From Perkinsus chesapeaki (Eukaryota > Perkinsozoa > Perkinsida > Perkinsidae), in contig JAAPAO010000050.1 of NCBI GenBank assembly GCA_013115145.1, positions 1 through 64,000 on the forward strand: a stretch of 64,000 nucleotides of DNA, read 5' to 3'. Shown here one piece after another: positions 1 through 12,909 of this stretch. Every line of letters begins with the position of its first letter. The stretch's first letter is position 1. A program made the position numbers and the translations under genes. The notes below the pieces were generated by a model, which did not search any database, had not been told where the DNA came from, and worked only from the letters and a program-made list of their open reading frames with translations.

Positions 1-29
1 CACCTTTGTGAGGTATAAGGTCTAATGGG

Positions 30-314
30 ATGAATTCGTGTGAAGTTGAAAGATGTGCTGCTGGCGAAGCTGCGTCGTGGCTTCAGGAGAAAGCTATTCA
101 AGGTAGACAGTGCTTGTTCAAGGCATCGCTTCTCATGGTGCTGCCACCGGAGTTCAAAGATAGCTACCCGTCGTTAGGAAATAATCACTGTGTAGATACT
201 TGGGCCATGATCCCACCGTTTGCTGGATATCCTACGATGAACGTCGGCAAGCAAGGCGTGAGCTATTGGCCCTATCTCAAGGATTTCGTTTGTAACGAGA
301 TCGGCGAACTGTAA
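30..314 (+). CDS. Small open frame of unknown function (94 aa), possibly a 3' exon
   Basis: I do not recognise this protein. An ATG at 30 opens a 94-codon frame that ends in TAA at 312-314. The product has four cysteines and an aromatic, proline-containing middle (for example VLPPEFKDSYPSLG), which looks more like real protein than random frame. There is no signal peptide at this ATG. It lies 30 bases from the window edge and could be the last exon of a gene that starts outside, with the ATG internal. No recognisable gene follows for 1.8 kb. Confidence 0.35.
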   Translation: MNSCEVERCAAGEAASWLQEKAIQGRQCLFKASLLMVLPPEFKDSYPSLGNNHCVDTWAMIPPFAGYPTMNVGKQGVSYWPYLKDFVCNEIGEL

Positions 315-2119
315 GTTTTTCCAGCCCGTCATGCATACGAATTGCTCTTCCCTTCAGTGCGCCAATATACTGTGATCGTGTCGACCATGCAATCCATTCG
401 CCCTAGTATGACCTCATCCCGAGTCAATTATTCAGATTCGGCATTATGCGTATCCAACGCGCTTTAGTAAAGTCTCTTTAGTAATTGTCTGTATCGGCTT
501 GTCGTCGTCATCTTTGGGAGTCGTCCGATTATTTTCGGGTTTGAGCACTTTCTCTGAGAAAATTTCTCTCAATAATCGGGGCATTTAGTACAGTTTCCCT
601 AAGAAAAGAGGCTAACGGCCCAGCGTATGTTGCTCGGGATGGGGCGTCCCGGTACTCCTTAAGGAACTGGTACGTAATAAGTACCGAATAGCCGTTATAC
701 GTACTACGTATAACGGCTTTTTGAGGGTCCCTGTTTTTTACAAATACAATGTTGCGTGCAACTTGTCAATTGGGCTTAGTTTCCGCCTTTGCTTCAGAGC
801 TGGACCGATGGTGAGCGCGCTCGTCCACTTTGTGTGTGAGTTCATAGTGTAATGCCAAAAATGGCATAATTAGACTATCCATTGTATGTGCAACTGTCGG
901 AAGAGTTCAATACCTATACTGTTCACGCTCGCCCACTCGCGCTCTACAAACATTTATTGTGCACGGTATGCCCACGTATTTATCCGTACCCCGTTAAAGA
1001 CCTGGTCCGTAGAAATCATCACACGCTCCACACCATGCGTTACATAGAGCCGTAAGGCGTTGCTACGGTGGGCGAATTACGATCATTACTGACATTCAAT
1101 CTCCGGGATCCAGCCCGCCGTTAAATGACTTGGAGGAAATAAACATGTGTCGGACCAAGAGCGTGCTGACTCAGCACTGCTGAGCCAAACTGTCGGGGTG
1201 ATTGAACGCGTATGATTACTGATAGGGAGACAAACTATCCGCGAGGAAGTTAGGTGGCGCAAAGTAACGCGATTATAGCGGTAAGTTCAAACTTCGCGGC
1301 TTCTTATTACCGGTGCTCCCGCCGACATCGGTACGGAGAGCGCGAACCTCTAGTTGCAAGAGCTTCTATGAAGGGCCGTCCCCTAGCCGTCACGGTAGCC
1401 GAAATGACTACTAATGCAGTAATAGAATCGACCCGTTTTATATCAGAGGAGGCTGCTGCTATCGAAATCTCAATTGAGGCCAATGGTTTTGGGTGGAGCA
1501 TACGGATCGTATGCTCATATGATACAATATCGCCTGAGGTAAGGGATGCCATCCGAAAGAAGCGGTAAGGCTATGCTGGGTACTCGCGGGTCGATGCTTC
1601 GTTACTCGAGGACCGCGGGGGGGACGTTGGAGCTGAAGTAGTCGAACAGTATGCTCGATGGTGTAAAGAGAGTACAAATTTGAGTATTTATTAATGATTT
1701 TTTCTTGCGTTGTTATGTTTCCGCGCTCCCTCCTTGTATCTTGCATCGTGTAAGCTTGATCGCTATACTCTTCCTAAAGTGCTCATTGACAAAAGCACTC
1801 GAATGAATTTGAGCGACAGGTGAGCTTGCCGCTTCAGAGTATCCCAGCATCGCTAGACAAGCAATAATATACAATAGGTAGTAGCAAGTTTGAAGACTCA
1901 GAGTCGGCGTAGCTCTGCGGTGACTCAGTTAGTAACACCAACTCGGTATTGCATGGAGAATGTGAAGGTGTGTAGCTGCAAAGTGGCTAAGTGAATTACT
2001 CTAAGCCAAGCTCGACGTGAAGTGTACATAGAACGGATTTCGTAACCAAGCGCTGACAGCTTCTTAGTCCGGGGTTGATAATCCAAGCTCGAGGAGTAGT
2101 GTTGATTACTCGATAACTA
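315..2119. other. Gene-poor stretch with palindromes
   Basis: No convincing gene is seen between the first open frame and the potassium-channel gene. A 104-codon frame at 1254-1568 has no ATG at its start and no family resemblance. The palindrome clusters at 670-718 and 852-867 are the only clear structure. Confidence 0.5.
690..718. repeat. Perfect 14-bp inverted repeat with 1-nt loop
   Basis: The arm AGCCGTTATACGTA (690-703) is followed by a single C and then its exact reverse complement (705-718). Just upstream is GGTAC-N7-GTACC (670-685), and a smaller palindrome with arms ATGCCA/TGGCAT lies at 852-867. This is one of several clusters of perfect short-loop palindromes in the non-coding parts of the window. 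Confidence 0.85.
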
Positions 2120-5100
2120 ATGTCTACCACAACTACGACAATGGCCGCTGCGACCACCACGACTCCATCATACGATCCTAGGGTTCTAGTTCCTCCGGGG
2201 CAGCAGGTTACTCACCGGCAGCGTAGGAGATCTCCTCATCGTGTGCCTTCAGGGACTATTCGGATGGACCAGTATGATGGGAGTCCGATGTGGACCACCG
2301 CCCTTGTCGCCCATATGCGAAGTCCTTACCTGGGAAATCGTAATTAGGCATTTGCTGGTGGGTAGGGCTCATTGTTCAAGTATTCCGAGTAAATACATCT
2401 TGACGCAGCATAAATCTGTGCACTCCTGTGGCCATACTGTGAACAGAAAAAATGATGGGTGATTCGAATTCGGCCAGTCGGAATATCATCTCGAATCTTG
2501 TACAGGCTCCTCAGCGCTGCCTCTTCTAAAGATGCTATTGACGTCATTGACACGCTCTCAAGCCGACTCAACAACTCAATCTCAGTCCGACGAGTATGGC
2601 GAGTAGATTTCAGCTTTCAGGACTCTCTACTTCTCTATGTTACCGTTGCTATTATTCTGGCGGGTTTGAATTTGCTATGGAGGTGGGCCGAGGGTAGGGC
2701 GGCCAAGAAGCGGGCGGCTCAGAGACAAAGAGTTAGCCAGTGAAAACAGCCGCTCAACAACCGAACTTTATTAGGAGCCTCGCTTGGCTGGCGAAGAGAA
2801 CAATGCTTCACAGACCTTCGCTGCTTGGAGCAGACTCCAGTCAATCGTTATGCGACAGCTTTTCAACTTCAATGGCTCGGTCGCTGTCAACTGGTGCATT
2901 CTTGGTCTATCTTCCATGCAGTGTCTCGCCTTTGGGTTAAGATGGACTACTAGGAGAAATGACTATGCTGTTACCTATATCGAGTTCATCACGAATACTT
3001 TAGGGATCATCGATACCGGTGTTAAGCTCGCTTTAACCTGGCGTCATTGGTCTCAGTATGTTCGAGTTCTCATTTGGCGACTCCCAGTAGAGACGCTTCT
3101 GATGAGGTCTCTGGTCTTGCAAGATAACAGTTGGTGGTCTTTTTCTTTTGCTGCGAGTGCTAGAATGACGCACGCGTGGAGGAACTTCACGATGGTATCC
3201 GACTACTGGCAACGCAAAGGGCAAAACTCATTCAAACACGAAGTCCTTAATGTCTTTGTCATCGGATTTTGTTGGCTCTGGCTACTGGCCAACACTATTC
3301 TCACTGTGGAGCTGCTCGGCGATGCTGGCTTCCTTGAAGAGAGCTTTTCTTTGCCACAGCAAACATCGCGCAATACCCAAAGGAAGATTTGGTCTCTTTT
3401 CCAGGCATTTTATTTCATCATCATAACGATCACGACAGTGGGTCTTGGTGACTTCAAACCAGAGAGCATACTCGGTCGGCTTGTCGTTCCTTTCATCATT
3501 CTCGGTGGCATCGCAGCATTTTCATTAACGACTACCAAGTTCCTCCTCCTGGTGAAGAACCAAAGAATTGGGCTACGCCATTACAGGCGATACGGCTCTA
3601 GGCTCAATGTTCTTGTCACTGGTGATCCTGATCTCGACTCTCTCGTGGATTTCGTCCTCGAGTTTTTCCATCCTGAGAAGTTTGGGGTTACCTACGATAT
3701 GATAATCCTCGTACCGCAGCGTCCAAGTAGGCCATCCCGTTAATCTGTCAACTATATGGCTTTATCGCTGTGTTTTCGTCAGTGTCATCCAACGGTGAGT
3801 ATTTCTTCAATAAGCTTCGTGCAAGAGTGACGAGCACTGAGGTTGGTAGATCAGCCATAGGGCAACTTTGGTTCCACCATGGCACGATTATGAATGTACT
3901 GTAGAATCTGCTGTACTTGATCATTCTGAATTATCACCCGCAGTCCCATGACGTTCGGCTCATTATCGGCACGGATGCTGGAGGTGGTGGTGGCATGCGC
4001 AAACAGCACAGACCTCAATGCATATGGGTAGGCTTTGATTCAATCTCGGAAGCTGTCAGCTTCCAGCTGAGATTTCTTGACCAAAGCCCGCTACTTTGCT
4101 CTCGTCGTTCGCTGCTCCTGTCACACTCCCGGCTTGTCGTGGACAAAAAAGCCTGTACACTCAGATACTCCCAAATGCCAAGACACGGCATTCTGAAAAG
4201 GAGGATGCCCAGAATGCACTGAGGGTCCTAGCTGCTAGGCGTGCCGTCGAGCCGTATTCGAGCGTCAGAATCATTGCGTGCGCCCTGCAAAGTGCCGAGC
4301 TGTTTCTTGCTGCAGGTTGATGCCACTGAACCTGCGCCGTGATTTATGGTGACTGTTGCTCAGGCCTCAGGCCCTGGGACGTTCTTTGCATACATGAATG
4401 GCGCGCTACACTTCTGGGAGCCTCTTGTCGTGTCCCTTGTTTCGGCACATTCGTAGGATACATTCGCCACAGCTCCTGATTGATCCTATTAAGGTTTCTA
4501 ATCTAGTATTCGCCGTTGAAGAGGACAAAGCATTGGTAAGCGCATTCAATTGGGAAGACTCGCTCATTCCTAGTGATGACCAAGTAAGACAACCCTATTC
4601 GATAAGATTAGTTCACTACTATTGAATTTTCTTCAGGAAAATGATAACGGTGATGCCCAAGTTAATTGGCGTGCAGCTTATGAGCATTCGCTGGGACACG
4701 AGCTGTAGGACATGACGCTTCCGCATGCTGTGGAACACTTGTCTTGATAACTCTCCGGGGCCCACATAAAATGCAGATTCCGCTTCAGCAGGGAATCGTC
4801 GAGCCTCGTAGCCTCTTTCAATGGTTCAATCTTCGCTGGATAATAAGTCCCTAGCCCGAGAGGAAGCAACTAACACATTTCTCCCGAGAACTATTGATGT
4901 TCTTTATGAATCACTGCTCGTCTGAAAAACTGGGATCTACAGTTACGGTGAGCCACTTGGCTCTACGTATCGTGGCTGGGCCTTCTCCGATATCCTGCAT
5001 GATATAGCTGCTGTTAGTGACTATCGTGTCACACTTATTGGTATAGTCGAGGTAAGGATGAATTATTTTGAGACGGTTAACCTTCCACAAGACTGTCTTA

Positions 5101-5356
5101 GATATCAGTGATAGATGAGAGAAAGGAGATGTCGGTTTATATAAATCCAGGCTCATTGTACAGAGTACCGCTAAACCCTGATGTGAAGGTCTGTATGGAA
5201 CGACGAATCTCAAATGACTCAGACCTCGTTCAGATCGTTGGTGTGTTCATTGCGTCAACTACCGATGCTATTATCCAATCTACTGGGCATCCTGACCTCT
5301 ACGGTAGGAGAGATATGCCTGATGATGATGAATACAGTAAGCTCGTTTCACGTTAG
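2120..5356 (+). CDS. BK/Slo-type potassium channel with RCK domain (multi-exon, model partial)
   Basis: This is a calcium- or ligand-gated potassium channel alpha subunit of the BK (Slo) type, a plasma-membrane protein. The clearest exon (about 2752-3743) encodes several membrane segments, then the pore helix and selectivity filter TTVGLGDFKP (near 3437-3466), the S6 helix with the motif FIILGGIA, and the start of a cytoplasmic RCK domain (LNVLVTGDPDLDSLVDFVL, then MIILVP). An upstream exon (about 2459-2730) adds a membrane helix followed by a basic stretch; a 43-nt intron 2731-2773 keeps the frame. A later exon (about 4140-4317) matches the RCK1 segment of BK channels (EKEDAQNALRVLAARR, then SSVRIIACALQSAELF). 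Frames at 4452-4625 and 5108-5356 probably encode more of the C-terminal part. The start is a guess: ATG 2120 opens a Thr-rich tail. The filter has Leu where most channels have Tyr. Confidence 0.75.
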
Positions 5357-5474
5357 GCTCACATGCCGAATTCTGTCATGCACTGATCAGCGCGATACAC
5401 GCTTTCCCGCGACATAGAGCTCTGGAATAGTTTCCCATAACTGAGCACGATGTGGAGATTCTTAGTCCACTTCT

Positions 5475-5979
5475 GTGCGTGGATATTGGAATCCTCAATC
5501 TGGAGCTATTTTTCGCTTTTTAATCCCTAAACCGCCGAGAAAGTGGGACAACCATGCGCAGGTGACTCTTCGTCGGCGACTAATCCTTCTAGCGAGTCGT
5601 CCTGTGATATCGATGAGGCGGAAAGGGAAGGACGAAAAGTACTCCACGGGAGCATCCTCAGCTAGTCCTGGCTATTTTGCCAAGATGTTGGAGGACCGAC
5701 CACCTCGCTGCGACTTTATAGATCCCGAAAGGGTTGGGGAGTTATGGAAGGAAGGTGTCGCTGACGGGAAGAGAGAAGTCGCACGAAAGGTTGATAGTAG
5801 AGGGTGACTATGAGTTGAAGGGAAAGGACTGTGATCAGATTCTGTCAAGTGGAGCGCTGCCAATCGATGATATACAACGTCTAATTATTGATCCGAATAC
5901 AGCAAAAATACTCAAGTATAGGGCGGTTCATTTACCTCATGCAACATCCTGTTCAGAGAACAGATCCGAGAAAAGATGA
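5475..5979 (+). CDS. Possible further exons of the potassium channel, or a separate small gene
   Basis: Two overlapping plus-strand frames (5475-5807 and 5734-5979) look protein-like: charged, with stretches such as PPRCDFIDPERVGELWKEG and LIIDPNTAKILKYRAVHLP. A small intron near 5800-5815 could join them. Their position just downstream of the BK-type exons makes them candidates for the C-terminal end of that channel, but I cannot align them to a known RCK2 region. Confidence 0.35.
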
Positions 5980-8740
5980 AGGCGGAAGAGATGAGGAAAG
6001 ATGCATCTCCCAGTAGATCAATACCTCGAAACGGTTGAAAATTAGACCAACTTTGCTAGATTATTGCCATTCAGTGTTGGCTACTCGATCGTCCGTCACA
6101 GAAGCTACACTCCAGCCGCCACTCAAGGCTTTAACACATCCTGGCCCAGGGTGAAGGCCACATCATTGGCTCAGGTACTGTCATTGTCACTTATTCAGTT
6201 GTAAGCGACAGCGATTTGTCTTGCTGTGCTGTTGTGGAGACCTTCCCGGTATAGACTCTCTGAGGTTTCTCGCTACAGGCTGCCGAATGCAGGTAAGACT
6301 GACTGTATCTGGCTCGGCCGTTAGCCTCCGGCGGAGGTTATCCACCCTGGTGCAAGTGCCCCGGGAACCCTCTGTCAATATTTTACAGCGCAATCGCTTC
6401 GGCCCTGAACTTCTTGGGATCTTATTTAAGTTATTCTGCTGTTTCGAACATTTCGGTGGTTATCATTTGATCGCGTTTACGTGATATTTCACTTCAGGTA
6501 GTTGTACTGTGTACACAACCAGCGCCGAGGATACAGCTTCTGGGTAAGCTCTTCCCGCCTCACTCTGATATAAATAATCATTCCACTGTTAGGGTCGGAG
6601 AGGACTAATAGCTCTGGGAAGGGGAAGGTCTATAGAGCGTTTTTGCATCTCTTATGTCTCTGGCGCAGGTGGAGTATAAAATCTGGTACCTTCGCGGCGA
6701 TCCATTAAAAGCGTTTCATCTCCGCCGAGCTGGATATATGAGAGCAAAAGCCATAATGGTCGGGAAGGGTTGACATTCACTGTCAGTGAACATTCACTGG
6801 ATATAGAAACATGTTTTTATCACGGCAATGTCGTGCTGCTGTTATCGTGGCGCCCAACAATTGAAGAAAAAGCGTTGAGCTACCATCCAAGATGAGTGAT
6901 GGGCTCTAATACTTATAAATAGCGCCATTTCCAATACAAGTTATATTTCTGTTTGGATGTTACTTTTTAATCCTCCTAGTTGTTGATAGTACTGGCGTTA
7001 TTTGATCCCACAGAGTGTAAGTGCGACTATGGTAGGTTATCGGGGGCCACAGCAAAACTGAAGGAGACACCAGGACCTCTGCAGATGTCCGCCAGGTCAT
7101 GAACTAGCATTCAGCGAGACTTTCAACTACCCGTTCTCAGGTTTTCGCGGTGCGCCTCATCGAGCAGTTATTGAATGTCGACATTGCTGAGACTTCTGCG
7201 GGCGACCCGCTGGCATTTCTGGCAGCTAGGCGACCGCCGGTCATTGGAGAGCTTTCTCATGAAGAAACTCACCGGTACGTTAGTTCTCCGACTATGTCAT
7301 CTAAGTCTCAGGCTCATTCCTATCCGCCCCGACTCGGCCACGGCCCCGCCGCCCTTCATTGATGCGATGGCAGCTCCACACGACTTAGAGATTTACAGAT
7401 GCGGTCGATGGGCTGCGGGGAAGGTCCACTTCGCTCGACTAGCATGGGCATATGCGTCCATAGGTTTTGTTACCCAGTCGAGTTTGGACTGGCGTCCTAG
7501 TTGAGGCTTTCCGAAGCGAAAGCTTCATGTCGGTTGTGGAGAACTTGTTAAAGCATCGTTCAAGGTGAAACTCTTCAGCCGGGCAAACCTGGGTTTGTTT
7601 AGACAACTGTCGTTACAGCTACGCAGCGTGTCAGCCGGAACATCGGGCGAACCGCAAGGTATCGTTTGTACCACAAATCGCACCCATCTTAGCTAGGAGG
7701 CCGGAACACCTCGGTTTAGGGTTCCGCTTACGGAGTTTTGTGTGGACTATAGTTTGATGGAATTAGAACGGGTGCAGCCTTAGTAAGGCTGCGTTACCCA
7801 GACTTACCCCAGGTGTGTTTCAATTGGAATGTCTCAACTTCACATTCGATTATGTACATCACGTTCAGAGGTTAATCCAGTGGCAAAATGCTTATGCTTT
7901 TCTGCAGGCTGGAACCTGTTGACGATATGTGGATCACTAAGCCATATGGACAACTTAGAAAACACCTCCTGAGTAATGGCTTCCATTAAATTACCTCAGA
8001 AGATCCTATGAAATATTGGTCAGAAAAATCGGGTTCGCTTGCAGTGGCGCTCGTTCGGGCTGCCGAATATGTACTCACACCCGAGGTTCGAGGAGAGGAT
8101 GGAGACGGGCAAGTTTCAACATCACAGATGCATTGCGGCGAATTTTGATTGCAGGCCCGACGGTATGGCTGGTGTAAGCATGTCTCATCCGATGCTCTTA
8201 ACGAATCCGCCGCATGAACTACCGCTGACTAAAGGTAAGACTGCCTCGGAGGCCGATCGTACGGCGTAACGAGTCTATGAAGGTGACTCCCTAATTGTCC
8301 TTCGTGAGAACCACAATCACTTCGCAGAAACAAAGAAAGACCTGAAGGAGGTGTTCGCCAGGCGACCAACTAGTCATAAACCATCGCCAGTTTCCACCAG
8401 TATCGACTTGTTTCAGAACGCTACCAGTCCATGCGAAGTGTAAGACTGACAGCATTGACCCCGAAGGGTTGCGATCCAAAAAACGAACAGTAAGACGCTC
8501 ATCCAGAATAATGAACTCATTCGGGGTTGTCCGCCTCTGATATGCTCCGGTGAAGCAGCTCCACCCTAGCAAGCGCTAGCAGATCTAAACCAAGGGGCAC
8601 CAAATGAGAGCTCTAGATCGTATCAACTCGAACTGCATCACTGGGAACACATGTATGACCATACACGTATCGATACTTGCGGTATATCTTCGCAGCTCGA
8701 GTAGCTCAGAGGCACTGATCTAATCTCTACCAGAACTAAA
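5980..8740. other. No clear gene
   Basis: Several frames of 60-110 codons overlap here on both strands (for example 7175-7504 and 8039-8269). None has a signal peptide, a family motif or a consistent splice structure, so I call no gene. Confidence 0.45.
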
Positions 8741-10210
8741 TTGCATCATCGATATCTCCGGGCACGCCCTGGTCTCGACACAGCGTTTGCTGTCCTGTCC
8801 AGGCCGGGAATAAGTCTGGATGAAGAGGCTGCTCGTGCACGAAAGTCCTTCCGCTTTCGTCGAAGCACACTCGCGGCTTTGGTCGAATCAGCCGCCGAAA
8901 AGGGTGGAGATATCGAACAGGAGATTGTGAGAGCCCTATAGTATTCGATCTTCCGCATCTGGGTTGTTAGGAGCTTCAAGAACAAGAGGTAAAGAGGCAG
9001 CAAGAGGAGCTAGCTGAAGCACAAAGACAAAGATTGCGGACTTTCGGCAGTTTCGGCCTAGCGTCCTCTTGTGGTCGCGACTCGACAGACCTTCGAAGTT
9101 CCACGAATAGTCGACGCACCTCAATTGCGAGCTCCATATCAACCCACAGGAGGGTGTCCTCGGCAAGCCTTACTCAAAATGAAAACACTGCTGCTGGTAG
9201 AAGCCTCGATAGGGCTCCACAGAAACTTAGAACTCTCGTTTTCCGTTCACAGGGTATCCTAATATTTCATCTAATGGTAACCATACGGGCATAAGACTGA
9301 CATTACCCGGCTCAATCAACAATAGTGGGAGCTCTTTCGATCATAACCTTCCCAGTAATGATGAATCACTCTGGATGACTCCCTAGTCATTTCCCTAGGA
9401 TCCTCGGGGGCCCCGACATCTTCGAGACGCAGCAGCGCAGGAGAAATTTCGGCCAGAGAAACGAGTAACACATTAAACTTTTGGCAAACGTCGTTCTATC
9501 TGGTCGAAACCATCTTTTCACAGCTCAAGAAGCACCAGCTCCTATCATCAAGGAGGTTCGTGTCCTTCAGCATGATGAGCCGGAGGAAGCTGCTGTCTTT
9601 GTAAGCAAGGCAAGGCGACGACGGTCATCTCTAGCGGAAGATATTATGAATACGACAGACATACTGAAAGATTATAGTGCACAACGTAGAGTAGGCTGAA
9701 TAGAGTTTATCAGCGAAGTAGCACGCATGTGTTCAGCTTGGTGAATCACCGCCACGAGGCCTTCTCGACAGCTTAGCAAGAAGAAGCTCTTTCTCACCTG
9801 ACGGGATGCTAGTTCTGCCTCAAATTGAAAATATATCCAGGAAGGGCTCAATATTGTTCGATGAAAATTACAGACGCCCTTCGGCGACGACACTCAAAAC
9901 CCCGAGTAGGATTGAGCTTCAGTGCAGCTGCTGCAATATGAACACGAATATCTCAAAGCAGGTCCTGAAGATGATGCGAAAAGCAATGTTAAGCATTCTG
10001 GTGACTCGCCTACCTGATAATTCTACGAAGATTAGTGTCCAATCAGGCTCGTCCTCGCTCTTGCCGCCTTCTCCTGAGCCTCAAGCAATTCCTAAACGCC
10101 GACGCATCAGCACGTCGGTCATCCCTGTCAATCCTATGGACAAGTACATTAATAATCTTCTTCTTGCAGTCTTTACCTCTGGATTCAGGTTCACACGGTC
10201 GACTCAGTAA
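8741..10210 (+). CDS. Multi-exon gene of unknown function, coiled-coil and Ser/Arg-rich, possible nuclear protein
   Basis: I do not recognise a family. The first clear exon ends at 8926. A 44-nt GT-AG intron (8927-8970) joins EKGGDIEQEI in phase 0 to ELQEQEVKRQQEELAEAQRQ, a continuous charged coiled coil, which supports a real gene. A long Ser/Thr-rich stretch follows (about 9030-9260). A frame at 9481-9699 contains EPEEAAVFVSKARRRRSS, and a frame at 9806-10210 contains PSPEPQAIPKRRRIST, which resembles a nuclear localisation signal next to a proline-directed phosphosite. The joins after 9260, the true start and the end are uncertain. Exons could extend upstream of 8741 and past 10,210. Confidence 0.45.
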
Positions 10211-12198
10211 CTTTATTATATCCGTCCCACCTTGGAGATATTCATGATATTTAATGATTCAATGATTCTGATGAGATATATCATGTTCATTACATTTTTC
10301 CCGCCCTCGGGATATTGCCGAGTTTTCTTAGTCACTCGGGCAGTAAACCTCACAAAATTTCTGTGAGGTGTTTGACGAGTTGTTCTATTCAAGGCGGAAG
10401 CTCGATATTCGATGAGTTTTTATCGTTTGTTAAGCGGCTCAAAGTGACTCTTCTCGCCACTCGCACTGCTCAAGATATTATCAGTCTTAAACCTGAATAA
10501 TTGGGTATGTTCGGTGGATTAAGACATTAATTTTAGCATGAAGGACTGTGATTCCATGGTCAATGCCCCTGGCCCAAGCGTATGAATTCCGGCTAGCGGT
10601 TTCAAGTTGAAACTTTCAACCATAAAGAGATATTCGTGCTGATGAAAACGCGGTATCCAGGAACTTCTGCACTCGTAGGCCGACCGAGAGACCATCACAC
10701 GAGAAGTCTGACGATAGCCGACGGCCCACCCCTTCCATCCAAGAGAAATAGATTCGGAGCTGAGAAACTTCATAAATTTCAAGGGAGACACTTCAATAGT
10801 TGTTGGAAACTCAAAGTAGCTTCAATCGGCCTGCATGGGAGAACCATATTTGAGACTTCTTTCCTAGTTGCCTCACACTTGCTCAGGAATAAGAACACTC
10901 GTGAGCCAATAACGGTACAGCTATCATGACATGATCCATACGATCCAGCTATCAATACGAATCTTCACATGAAGAGGAGTTTCCATCTTCTGGTACCACG
11001 CCCTAATAAGAAACCCTGTTATGTGATTCTTTTTTTGCAACACGACCTCCTCACACAGAGTTTGTACTTTTCACTCTTCAGCTTCCCTTCCGCTGTCAGC
11101 GGTTCTTACACTGTCAGTGTTATGTGTAACAAAAGTGATTGTCACTGGCCTAAGATGGCGAGAATAATCCCGAGAGTGCTGGTGCTTGGACGAAGGCAGA
11201 CCATTGTCAACTCTATTCGAATCTAGCTCGCCCAAGTGCAATGTGAGGTGTCTGGTGGCTATTCTCGAATAAGGCGGCTCGAAAATGAGTTGTGCCGACG
11301 ACTTGGAGCAACCCGGCAGCTTATCGAGTGGCAGTGCTACTGTGGCACAAACTATCGGTCAGTTTGAGGCGCCAACCGATCAAACTTTTGCTTCCGGAGC
11401 AAAAGAACCGTTCTCCAAATTAGTCGGATAAGCAGCGTGTTCTGTCAAAGTTCACACCCGCATAGCTCTTTGGCTACTCTAATGGACGACCCGTGGGCAC
11501 ATGAAGTGCAAGCGGTGTACCTCCGATGGTACTACTCGTTTTATCTTCTCCCACACTTGTGGAAACTAAATCTCCACCGTGTCGTATTCCACACAATTGA
11601 AAGAAATAATACGTTTCTCCCGGAACATACTATTTAATCTACCCTTACTGTTTCGGACAACTCCATATCTAACATGCTATAATAAATACTCTACAGATCT
11701 ACATGTTTCCTGTCTACTTTTGTGGACTTCAGGTTATTCTGCCAAACCGAGACCTGCGAATCTTTGTGTGGGCGCTGGGATCATGTCCCTCCAATTTGAC
11801 GACTGGTAACGCGCATCCTTTTTCTCTGTTTCGTACTTGGCTTTGAGAGAGTTTGGTAAAGTGAAGCTGGAACTTCTGTCATACGCACTCACCGCCTAAG
11901 GATTCGTTTTATATGGCTTGACGAACACTATTCATCATGGTTGTGAAATGAGTTAGTGTGTACCGGCACCCATACTCCATGGCGCAGCGCCATAGAGGCC
12001 AGAGACACTTAAGGCCCTTAAGTGACTTAAGGCTGCCTCAACCAATATATCATTTGATCTTTGTTCGTTTGGTAAGTTACCATTAGCTTCACTATTCCGG
12101 CAGCGGACTGTAACTAGGCTATAGCATAGAATGTCTTCTCGCTGGAAGAGCATCGTTTGCAGGTGTTGGTTCTAGTTGACAGCATCTACCCATTTGTA
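10211..12198. other. Gene-poor, palindrome-containing stretch
   Basis: No gene can be supported. Frames such as 10969-11226 are short and lack clear motifs. Palindromes include an 8-bp arm pair at 11385-11405 (CTTTTGCT/AGCAAAAG), ATGGCGC-A-GCGCCAT at 11979-11993 and CACTTAAGG-C-CCTTAAGTG at about 12007-12025. Confidence 0.45.
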
Positions 12199-12909
12199 AT
12201 GCTACCCCCAACATCGACTTGTATCAGCATTCTGCTCGCCATTGCATACTCACAGGTGATTCCGGAGATTGCCAGCAGGCCCAGTAATTGTCTGCATGCC
12301 CAAGTAGCTGGTCCCTATTGTTGGTATATCCTAAAAAATAGCCGTCAAATCAATGGTGGTGTAAGGTTGATATCTAACGCCACAGGCGTTACTGGTTTTG
12401 CCTCGATAGAGCTTTCTACCGGTCACGACAGTCAAGGCTTCCCAGAAAGGAATGTCGCTGTTTGGGCTGAGGGTGATGTTGTGTACGAGTCGAAGCTATA
12501 TGGGGACATTGGTTTGAGGATAGCTATTCATATCCCCACCTACAGCAAGAACGGTTAACCTTGCGATTGTGGCTGGGAACTACAATTCCCAGCTTCCGTG
12601 GAAACTTCTATCAGCATCCCCCACATCGGTAGTGCGACCGGTATAGATCACAGTGCGACTGGTACTGCAAAAATCTACAAGAGACACTCTTCTAACCATT
12701 TTATGTCTTTACGTGGTACTACAGAAGTGACAACTGGTACTATAAATGCAAAGGTAGAGCTACTCGTTTCAATCCAAACGTCCAACTTGGTTACGTGGTT
12801 TTATGATGCGTTTGTCAAAGTTGACGTGACCGGTAAGAAAAATGGCTATGAAGTCCATTACGGTAACGATGATATACCTATTTTTATTGGTACTCTAAGA
12901 CCTCGTTAA
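12199..12909 (+). CDS. Small secreted protein, two exons (223 aa), family unknown
   Basis: ATG 12199 begins a hydrophobic leader (TSTCISILLAIAYSQ) typical of a signal peptide, so the product is probably secreted. The frame meets a TAA at 12556. That stop lies inside a 39-nt GT-AG stretch (12554-12592) whose removal keeps the frame in phase (AAC G / CT TCC), giving exons 12199-12553 and 12593-12909, 672 nt in all. I read it as an intact gene with a 39-nt intron rather than a pseudogene. The mature part is rich in Gly, Ser, Thr and beta-prone residues (ATGVTGFASIELSTG, TTEVTTGTINAKVELLV). No domain is recognised. The intron's last 20 bases form a hairpin (arms CTGGGAA/TTCCCAG at 12573-12592) that ends exactly at the splice site. 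Confidence 0.6.

Noticed and set aside
1254-1568. 104-codon frame as a gene
   Set aside because: There is no ATG at the start, no motif and no splice context.
12556-12558. In-frame TAA read as proof of a pseudogene
   Set aside because: A 39-nt GT-AG segment that includes the stop can be removed in phase, so an intact two-exon gene is the simpler reading.
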